This document shows, one piece after another, positions 56,497-64,000 of a DNA stretch of 64,000 nt (position 1 is the stretch's first letter; the number at the start of each line of letters is the position of its first letter). The stretch is from assembly GCA_029706075.1 (NCBI GenBank), contig JAINUG010000216.1, positions 1,302,001 to 1,366,000 of the forward strand, written 5' to 3'. Under the pieces are notes generated by a model. It worked only from the letters and a program-made list of their open reading frames with translations. It searched no databases and had not been told where the DNA came from. This DNA is from Aldrovandia affinis. Taxonomy: Eukaryota; Chordata; Actinopteri; Notacanthiformes; Halosauridae. The translations under genes were made by a program, and so were the position numbers.

Positions 56497-57918
56497 ATGC
56501 CGTTCGGTCTGTGCCACAGTTCGGCCACGTTTGAGAGGCTGATGGAGAAAGTACTGCAGCCAGTCCCCGTGTCAGCGTGCATGGTGTACCTAGACAACAT
56601 CCTAGTACACACATCTACCTACGCGGTTGCGCTAACCAACCTGCACACTGTGTTCCAGCTAATCGCCAAGGCAAACCTACAGCTGAACCCAGTGAAGTGC
56701 AGCCTCTTCCACCAACAGACCAGTTTCCTGGGACACGTTGTAAGCGAAAGGGGAGTGTCAACAGACCCGGCGAAAGTAGAGCCGGTGGAAATATGGCCAT
56801 CGCTAACATCAACAGCCAAGGTGCACAGCTTCCTGGGCCTAGCCTCATACTATCGCAGGTTCATCGTAGGGTTTTCCAACATCGCCCAGCCCCTGCATGA
56901 GCTCACTGAGAAGGGGCAGTGGATCACGTGGTCGCTAGCGAGCCAACCACCTACGCACGGCTCTCATCACCGCTCCCATCTTAGCCATTCCTGACCCGAC
57001 TAAGCCCTTTATTTTGGACACTGACGCCAGTAACGATGGTGTAGGAGCCGTCCTCGCACAGGCAAGCGAGGACGGCGAGGTAGTGGTGGCCTATTACAGC
57101 CGTGCATTGCACAAGCCCGAGCACAACTACTATGTGACAAGACGGGAGCTGCTGGCAGTTGTTGCAGCCACAAAGCACGTCAGGGCATACCTCACCAGAA
57201 AGCAATTTGTGCTCCAGACCGACCACGCATCCCTTCAATGGCTGCTGCATTTTAAAGACCCAGAGGGACAAGTAGCCCACTGGCTAGAGGCTCTACAAGA
57301 GTTTGACTTTGAAACAGAGCATCGGGCAGGAACAAAACACTTGAATGCTGATGCGCTGTCTCGTCGCCCCTGCGGTACAGAAGCCTACTGTCACTGCGAG
57401 CTGGCGGAAGAAAAAGACGCAAAGAAAGGCCGGAGCTGGGCGGCTGCGCCGTGCCCGACACCAACCCCCCAACAATGATAGGCAACCTAACACCTCAAGT
57501 CTGCGCAGCCCAGGAGGGAGATGAAGTGGTTGGCTCGGTGCTTCAGTGGCTAAGAACTGTGGTGAGGCCACACTCCCCCCCCTTCTCCCCAGCAGTCAAG
57601 CAGCTGGAGACTCAGTGGGGCTCACTCCACCTCCACGACGACATGCTGTACCGCCGCTGGTCAGACCTGGCCCAGGGCATCATTCGCCTGCAGCTCATAA
57701 CCCCCCTTCAGCTACGGCCCACTGTGCTACGCCTGGTCCACGGCGCCAACAAAATGCTGCACCTCCTCCGAGGGCAGTTCTACTGGGGGTGTTGCCGTCG
57801 CGATGTGATCCCTCAATGCCACCGGTGCGATGCCTGCACCACGGCGATCGACATGCTGGGTACATTTCTACAAGCTGCGACTTCATCAGAGGCGCCAGAT
57901 AGTGGTGCTGCACCGTGA
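56497..57918 (+). pseudogene. Gypsy pol fragment (RT, RNase H, integrase zinc finger)
   Basis: Three frames are needed: 56497-56994 (RT), 57014-57478 (RNase H) and 57451-57918 (integrase N-terminus). The catalytic Asp-to-Asn change in RT is at 56596-56598 (AAC). RNase H keeps DTDAS, the Glu of RRELLAVV, TDH and the ADALSRR end. After CHRCDAC the frame passes directly into unrelated integrase tail sequence, so the central DDE domain (about 150 residues in the family) is gone. The copy cannot move on its own. Confidence 0.88.
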
Positions 57919-58232
57919 TCAAGTCGCCCCGTACCTAGGCGATGAAGAATGCCCCTTGACCCCGAGAGAAAGACACTTGTCGCCCCGTCGCGGCTCACAG
58001 CCCGCTGACTCGACTCTGCTCCCCATCGACTCACTATCAGCAGCATGGACCCCGGTTCGCCGCCGCCGGGTCCCGACCACCAACATCGCCGACCCCTTGC
58101 AACCGGACAGACATCGCCACCCCAACGTCTGAGGCGGGGAGAAGTGAGGCCACCAGCATGGTTCGGTGACTTTGTCCCAGTGGACCGGGTTAGATGCAGC
58201 GAGGACGCTGCAATGTTTTAAAAACGGGGTAG

Positions 58233-58583
58233 TGTAACGGGGGCAGCTAGCCTAGCCACATAAATGCTAGCTGCCCTCCATTGTACTTCGTGTGTAGCAT
58301 GCTAGGTGACTAACAGTAACCTAGGAAACTGTAACTGCTAGTTATGTTTATAATGAAGTAAATGTTCTAATGTGAGGAACCACATGTGATGAATGAAAGC
58401 CCCTTTTCCCTTTTGCGAATGAGGTTTGGATGTGTGTATGTGACCGACCGTCATGTGTGTATGCATTGAGAATCATTAATTGTACTTCCCATTTGCTACA
58501 CGCTTTATTATAATAAATAAATAGTATTAAAATGGAAAAGCTAAATCTCTCGACTCTTGATTACGTGGCGTCCACAGCTACCA
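58233..58583 (+). repeat. Probable 3' LTR of the Gypsy element
   Basis: It starts TGTAACGGGGGCAGCTAGCC after the purine-rich AAAAACGGGGTAG, contains AATAAATAAATAG (about 58514-58526) as a polyadenylation region, and probably ends near CCACAGCTACCA. The right border is an estimate because no second LTR or target duplication is available to fix it. Confidence 0.6.
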
Positions 58584-59702
58584 TGCCATGATGCATAGAA
58601 TGGTAGTATAATGCAAGTTAGTATGACGCTCTTATGGATCACTTGGGACCAAACATTATGATTATAAGGTGATGTATACTTTTATAGATAATATTTAGGC
58701 ACTAATTTTATTTTAGCATGATGTACTGTATGTTACTCTTAAGGATAATTGTTGTAGGTTTTGACTGTTATATATAGGCCTATTCTTATTTTAGAACTGT
58801 TTTACAGCTTGATGTTACCTATATTCCATTTCTACCTACGTGATTTTGTTGTACTGCTGCATTCATGTATGTATCATGCACGTGGATTAGAATAATAGTA
58901 TGTAATAATTATTATTAATCTGTGTAAAAGGATTTGTTTTGCGCTTTTTACCTAAAAACCCCCATAATCCAACGTAAATAGACCATTCTGCTAACGCAGA
59001 TGGCAATGTCAGAGATCTGCTACTCTTGTAATATTGTGTTTCAAGACACGTTTACAACACATCGGTTATGGCCCGTCTATTGTTACCATAATAAACAGGT
59101 TTGGATTAGCTATTAAAATTCTTAAATCGGCAAAAAGTTAAACCAAACAAATAACTTAGCCAGCCTTTATCAGCTTGGCTGAAGTTACATTTAGCCTACA
59201 GTGAATCTAAGTGAGCGGCTATAATCAGTGCACATTCTTAAAAGCGTCCAGTATCATAGCAACCTACAAAAGCTCTGACTTGTTGCAGAAATACTTCAAG
59301 GAAGTTCAGTTTCCAACTCACCGAAAACAAATGGACACACAATTGTTGTGGAATACCTGTTCTGCTCCACGTCTGACAGTCTGTTCTTAGCTACGGTCTA
59401 TCTCTGTTCTACCTCCGTTCATAACTTATTTTTTGTGGTATTAAAATTCAAGGATACATTATTGCTAACGTTAGCTAGGTAGCTTGATCAGAGATAAGCT
59501 TGTTTGCAAGCTACAGTTAACATTCGCTTGCTTCTGTTTGCTGTTTCTTAGATAATAGTTAGTTAGTGCTAGCTTATGCTTGTTTACATTTGTTAACATT
59601 GCTCAAAACCAACAACAAAGAGCAGTTTGAGTAACTTAAGTGACCCGCCTTGGAAAGCGTTTGCATGTCCATGAATGAAGGTCTCAAAGAGTAGACACGA
59701 GA
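58584..59702. other. 5' flank and likely promoter region of the WD-repeat gene
   Basis: AT-rich sequence with ordinary composition. It should contain the 5' UTR and promoter of the WD-repeat gene. No TATA box, CpG island or element could be supported. Confidence 0.4.
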
Positions 59703-60771
59703 ATGTCCGCCCATTACCAGCCGGACGGGACGGACGGGGAGAGTAACATCGTGAAGGTAAATAAGAACTTGTTCTTAATGGCTTGCCTGGTTAAATAAAG
59801 GTTAAATAAATAAATAAAAGGTGAGTCGGTGGTGTCAAGCACAACTTGATAAACGCAAAGGAATTTGTAGGCATTGTAGTGCTATTTATTTTGCTTAGCT
59901 TATCTCAGTCAACATTCTGTGTTTTAAATTTACATAGCTGGATACTTGATGACATGATAAAGAGCCATACCATATCCCATGTTGACCTAGCTCCCAAATC
60001 ATTACATGTGCAATGTAATAATTTGGCTGACTGCTGTTTCAGTGCAGGTTTTCAGAGGGAGAGTTCATGTCTGTTGTCTGTATCTGTGTTGTTTCACCTC
60101 TTTGGCTGAAGTTAATTAAGTGATTCTTTTTGTTCTTGTGATTCTCACTCTCACTCTCTCTCTCTTCTCTCAGGTGAAGTGCAGTGATGCCAAGCCCAGT
60201 GTCCTCACACACGGCCTGCAGCACTTGCGCCACCTGCCCTGCGATGACCCCGTGCGTCACATGACCCACGCCATTGGCCCGGCGGCGTTCATCAGCCTGC
60301 ATGGCGGGGGCGGGGTTAGTTCTTACCACCCTGATGGGGGAATACGCGCCACCCTTCAGTCCCCTACTGAGTTCACAGGCCTGACTGGCACCAAGCTGCC
60401 GGGACGCATTGCTGGCTGGGGACCCGGAGCCTCCTTGGCCCTGCTGGACAGCGAGCTGAGGCCCCTGGTCCACGCCACGGACCCCCTGGACATTCGCGTG
60501 TGTCTGGCGGCAGAGCGGTCCCCGGAGCTGGTGACCGCCGGGGTGGGGAACGTCTGCGTGTGGTGCCTCGCTCACCTTGTGTGCAAGATGAGGGTTTTGG
60601 AGGGGCTGGGCCAGGATGACGTCTTCACCCAGCTGGCCCTGGCCCCGCCCACCTCCGCCCACCAACATCACCGGGCCTTTGCAGCATGCGAGACCGCAGT
60701 TTCACTCATTGACCTCACAGAGGGAAGGCTGCTGGAGAAGAGGAGGAACCTCCACCTCAGGTGTGTGTGTT

Positions 60772-60808
<37 letters not shown>

Positions 60809-61200
60809 ATGAGTTTATGAGTTTCCCTTCGTTGCCGTGTGTGTTTGTGTGTGTGTGTGTGTGTGGATGAGTTTCCCTTCATTGATACGTGTGTGTGTGT
60901 ATGTTTGTGTGTGTGTATGTGTGCATTTGTGTGTGCGTTTGTGTGTATGTGTGGATCAAGTTTCCTTGATTGGAAATTGGTGTGATTGGATTGGTGTGTG
61001 TGTGTGTGTGTGTGTGTGAGTTTCCCTTCATTGACGTGTGTGTGTGTGTGCATGTGTGTGCGTGTGTGTGTGTGTGTGTGTGTGGATGAGTTTCCCTTAA
61101 TTGACGTGTGTGTGTATGTGTGTGTGTTTGTGTGTGTGTTTATGTGTGTGTGTGTGCATGTGTTTGTGCGTGTGTGTGTTTGCATGTATGTGTGTGTTTA

Positions 61201-61233
<33 letters not shown>

Positions 61234-61804
61234 TTGTGTGTATGTATGTTTGTGTGTGTGTGTATATGTATTTTGGTGCATTCACAGCCTCTTGCGGTAT
61301 TCCTCATGTGCAGCACAGTGTGGTGTAGTGTGTATGTTTATATGTGTGTGTGTGTGTGTGTGTCATTGTCTGTGCAGACAGCTATTAGTGCATTTGAGCA
61401 GACTAGAGTATTTATCCATTTTTAGATGAATTACAATACAAAATTATGGGATGTTCTTATTTTTCCTATTGATCAAAATGTTAGTAGATGTCCTCCTTTC
61501 TAAAGCCTGTGTAGCAAATCTGTTGAATGTCTGTGTATGAGACACTGTTCAATCTTTGCTTATCCTGCTGTTTATAATTTTGTCTTAATTTGGTCACAGT
61601 AACCCCTACATTTGAAAATTTTCCAATGCATGAACCGAACATAGTATGAAGGACAATAAATGACAGCCTTATCTGTCATCAGAGAGATTACAAGCTTGGT
61701 GCACTACCCTCTGTTGGACTGTCTGGTCACTGCATCAAGAGACGTGTCCATCCGAGTGTGGGGCCCTGAGGGAGACCTGCTCATAGCCTTTGTGGGCCAC
61801 ACAG
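59703..61804 (+). CDS. WD-repeat protein, first three coding exons (3' end outside the window)
   Basis: Exons: 59703-59756 (ATG to AAG/GTAAAT), 60174-60760 (CTCTCAG/GTGAAG to CTCAG/GTGTGT) and 61683-61804 (GTCATCAG/AGAGAT to CACACAG/GTGAGC). Phases agree (0, 2, 1). The protein starts MSAHYQPDGTDGESNIVK and continues VKCSDAKPSVLTHGLQHLRH. It contains degenerate WD blades such as ELVTAGVGNVCVWCLAHLVC and REITSLVHYPLLDCLVTASR, then DVSIRVWGPEGDLLIAFVGH, a clear WD repeat (Ser-Arg-Asp, Val-Trp, Gly-His). The style recalls WDR97/WDR87, large proteins with N-terminal WD blades, but this is only an impression. At least two more exons must follow. A Tc1-like element with a nested hAT occupies the next intron. 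Confidence 0.85.
59757..59825 (+). repeat. Dispersed-repeat tail in the first WD gene intron
   Basis: AATAAGAACTTGTTCTTAAT, GGCTTGCCTGGTTAAATAAA and AAATAAATAAATAAA form the common 3' end of a fish dispersed repeat. It begins directly at the exon donor (AAG/GTAAATAAG), so the first intron's donor is embedded in or abuts it. Confidence 0.5.
60762..61375. repeat. Large (TG)n tract beginning at a splice donor
   Basis: TG runs alternate with a phrase like GATGAGTTTCCCTTCATTGA (copies at about 60808, 60867, 61018 and 61084, with variants). It is thus a compound repeat with a unit of about 60-70 bases built from TG runs plus a 20-base spacer. The donor of the preceding exon is its first GT. Confidence 0.9.
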
Positions 61805-62032
61805 GTGAGCACATGGCAAACTTGATCATTCTCTTCATACCAGGAAGTCTGTTGTAGGATGCTGGGGATCTATTGCCCTTGTGGCATAGTTAGTTATGCT
61901 ATGCTATCATCTGTTAAATTTATTTTATTTTAATCTGTTTATATACACTACCGGTCAAAAGTTTTAGAACACCCCCATTTTCCAGTCTTTACTGAAATGT
62001 AAGCAATTCAAGTCCAGTGAATAACCTGAAAT

Positions 62033-63851
62033 TATAGATGCACCGATCGATCGGCCTCTGACCGGAAATGGCCGATTTTCAGCTGATCGGCCTCAATCGG
62101 TGACTTGATCCCGATCACTCCACATAGCCGATTCTGTCCGCCCCCCTCTTTTTCACGTGACGTGCATGCACCCGTGAGCCAATGCAGACAGATCAGATGA
62201 GCGCAGCGCTGAACACGCCTCAACATGTCCTCAGTATGGGCGTTTTTCACAGTCAGTGAAGACGACTTAAAGCTTGCAGTTTGTCATACATGTCAATCGA
62301 AAATAAGCCGCGGAGGAACAACCTCGAAAACGTTCGGAACGACCAACCTAATCAGACACTTGAAAAATCATCACCCAGGTACCAAGTCAATGCCAAAATT
62401 CTGAAAATGTGACGGTACTCAGTACAGTACCGTAGGTACCGGGGTTAATTAATAATTAACTTCGTTGCGCTAGTTCGGTTCCTCTGAACCATTTTCCATT
62501 AATAGAACATGGTGGTAGTGCATAAACTTGACGTAATAATGCCCTGCTGAAGCACTGAATTGCACTGAAATCCTTATGTTCGCTAATGAGTGACGTTATG
62601 AAACATGCTAAATGCTTAAAATGTAAATGTAAAAATGTTATGAAACAGTGCTATTCACTCATACAAATCTAACTTATTAGACCCAATGATAAATTCATCT
62701 AACGATTTCTAGCTAAACCACAAATGGTGTATTAACTGTGTTGTGCATGAAGGTACCAGCTGTGCGTTTCCACTATCAAACAAACTCAGAAACATCAGCA
62801 TTGCCTCTTTTCCAATTACTCCTAGTTTGAAACATTTTTATCTAGGCTTTGAAGCTAGTTAAAGTCGTTGTCGTTAGGCTACCTGACTCACGCAAATAAC
62901 GAAATTCTGCTGAAGAGCGGCTTGTTTCAATGCCTTTGACAAGCTCCGCAACTGAAACATCCGCCCTTATATCGCTACAAGTGTTTTCCATTGCACTATA
63001 TAGAATTGGGATCTACTCTAATCCACCTCTAGCAAACAAATTAGTCTAGCGCATCATAGGTTCGAACTAACCTGTTTTCCATTAGCATTGTCGCAATAAC
63101 TTTTCTCTGCCCCGTGTACAAGCGTTGACAGTGAGCGATTGTTTAGCTTGGCTGGACATGTGATAGATGAGAGAAGAAACCGTCTAGCTGGTAACAAGGC
63201 AGAGATGCTCCTGTTCATCAAGAAAAACATGCAATTAATGTGAGGCCTTAGCCTTAGGCAATATGATTTATTATTCCTGTTAACAAACAACCTAAATCTG
63301 CCTTATTCATTTCTATTTGCACATGTTTGGAATTAGGTTAGCAGCAGAATACAAATAAATACTGTACTTCATTTTAGTTGGAGCTTTGTAAAATAAAAAG
63401 AAAGAAGAAAGTTTAAATGTTAAAAAAAATATGGGGAGGAGGAAAGAACAAAATGTAGGCTATATTTTATTTATTTTAATTTGTATTTTGATGTTGCACC
63501 TGTTTTCTTTTGAAAAGAAAATGTGCATAGTAGCTAGCTGTGCACTGGATTCTCTTTTATTCATCATTGAATTTAATTTGCACAAAAAAAAAAAGCTCTG
63601 TCCAGTAACCTGGAACACTTTTTTATTTTGAAATGTGTTTTAGTGAGACCTACCTCATGCTTCTGACCTACCTCAGAATTGTCAATCTTAATTTTCTATT
63701 AAAGCAAAGTTACAAAAATGTTTGTGTAAGTTGTCAATGATTGTTTTTAGGAAAAAAAATCGGAATCGGCCAAAATCGGTATCGGCAAGTCAGACTAATC
63801 AAAAAGTGGAAATCGGAATCGGCCAAGAAAATCGCAATCGGTGCATCTCTA
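62033..63851 (+). mobile_element. hAT element with BED zinc finger, nested in the Tc1-like element
   Basis: Ends TATAGATGCACCGATCG (left) and CGGTGCATCTCTA (right) are flanked by the 8-base duplication CCTGAAAT (62025-62032, 63852-63859). A BED-finger exon lies near the left end. The 1819-base body is AT-rich with no transposase core, so most of the coding part is lost. Right subterminal sequence repeats AATCGGAATCGGCC phrases. Confidence 0.9.
62225..62404 (+). CDS. BED-type zinc finger exon of a hAT transposase
   Basis: ATG at 62225 opens MSSVWAFFTVSEDDLKLAVC, then HTCQSKISRGGTTSKTFG and TTNLIRHLKNHHPG. This fits the BED finger: aromatic W.FF start, C-x2-C, and L-x2-H-L-x3-H. BED fingers bind DNA ends in hAT transposases. 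The frame runs to TGA at 62402; alternatively CCAG/GTACCA at about 62378 could be a donor to lost downstream exons. The 60-residue piece appears intact. Confidence 0.75.
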   Translation: MSSVWAFFTVSEDDLKLAVCHTCQSKISRGGTTSKTFGTTNLIRHLKNHHPGTKSMPKF

Positions 63852-64000
63852 CCTGAAATGGTACAAAGGTAAGCAGTAAACTGCCAGAGGTTTTTTTTTT
63901 TTTTAAGTTTAGGTTACTAAAAACTGAAAAACAATGTAAATTTTTTGCCAGTGAGTAGTTTCCTACACCATCAAAAGGCACTTGGAAATTGGAGGAAACT

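Larger units (their letters stand above)
56104..58583 (+). mobile_element. Ty3/Gypsy retrotransposon, 5' truncated, with 3' LTR
   Basis: Pol pieces run in order. A pre-RT region has AGIIQPSDRPWVSPVVLVRK in a frame with stops (about 56265-56330). RT follows: MPFGLCHSSATFERLMEKVL and SFLGLASYYRRFIVGFSNIA (56497-56994). RNase H follows: DTDASNDGVGAVLAQASEDG, then TDHASLQWLLHFKDPEG and ADALSRRPCG (57014-57478). The integrase zinc-binding HHCC region follows at about 57720-57840. The integrase DDE core is deleted; its C-terminal tail resumes near 57905. The RT active site reads YLDN, not YLDD. No gag, protease or 5' LTR is present. The 3' LTR probably spans 58233-58583. Confidence 0.9.
61946..64000 (+). 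mobile_element. Tc1-like element split by a hAT, runs off the right edge
   Basis: The left end CACTACCGGTCAAAAGTTTT follows TA at 61944-61945. Sequence up to 62032 (ATTTTCCAGTCTTTACTGAA, CCAGTGAATAACCTGAAAT) resumes at 63852 (CCTGAAATGGTACAAAGGTA). The last bases of the window (TTTCCTACACCATCAAAAGG) match 52860-52880 of the related element. The transposase would lie beyond the window. Confidence 0.85.

Overview
The window reads as teleost fish nuclear DNA. Its genes are split into many short exons with GT-AG introns, it is rich in (AC)n and (ATT)n microsatellites, and it carries many fish-type transposons (Tc1-like, hAT, Harbinger-like and Tigger-like DNA elements, L2-type and other LINEs, a Ty3/Gypsy fragment, tRNA-derived SINEs). 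The SINE tails have the form 'GTAAGTYGCTCTGGATAAGA..' that is widespread in fish. No prokaryotic, viral-genome, rRNA or CRISPR feature is present. The species cannot be named from the sequence alone.

Three host genes can be reconstructed at exon level. (1) Positions 1347-15978, plus strand: the 3' half of a phospholipase D gene, closest to PLD1. Nine coding exons have matching phases, include the C-terminal HKD catalytic motif, and end at a stop codon. One short exon between 5258 and 10554 was not found. (2) Positions 42879 down to 26796, minus strand: a complete 21-exon gene for an 800-residue secreted protein with a signal peptide, a Cys-rich segment, ten calcium-binding-type EGF repeats, six short EGF repeats and a conserved 4-Cys C-terminal module. 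I do not recognise the exact orthologue. (3) Positions 59703 to beyond the right edge, plus strand: the first three coding exons of a WD-repeat protein, possibly WDR97/WDR87-like. Genes 1 and 2 converge on a 10.8 kb repeat-filled interval.

Layout. 1-16 kb is pld1, with introns holding SINEs, a nearly intact Tc1-like element (8948-10109), a degraded Tc1-like element and a partial copy of the HKD exon. 16-18.8 kb is the downstream flank. 18.8-23.2 kb is a LINE broken by a Harbinger-like element that itself carries an L2 3' end. 23.4-25.4 kb holds Tc1 and hAT remnants. 26.8-42.9 kb is the EGF gene, whose introns contain two hAT elements, a Tigger-like element inside a compound satellite, an inverted-repeat element and four SINEs. 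44.5-46.6 kb is a 2.1 kb foldback element with nested insertions. 48.2-58.6 kb is a graveyard of LINE, Tc1, hAT and Gypsy sequences. 59.7-64 kb is the WD-repeat gene, with a Tc1-like element split by a BED-finger hAT.

The host genes show no sign of working as one system. The most notable observations are the partial duplication of the pld1 catalytic exon, the symmetric-exon EGF gene with its unusual C-terminal module, the foldback element with arrayed arms, and the nested insertions with readable target-site duplications.
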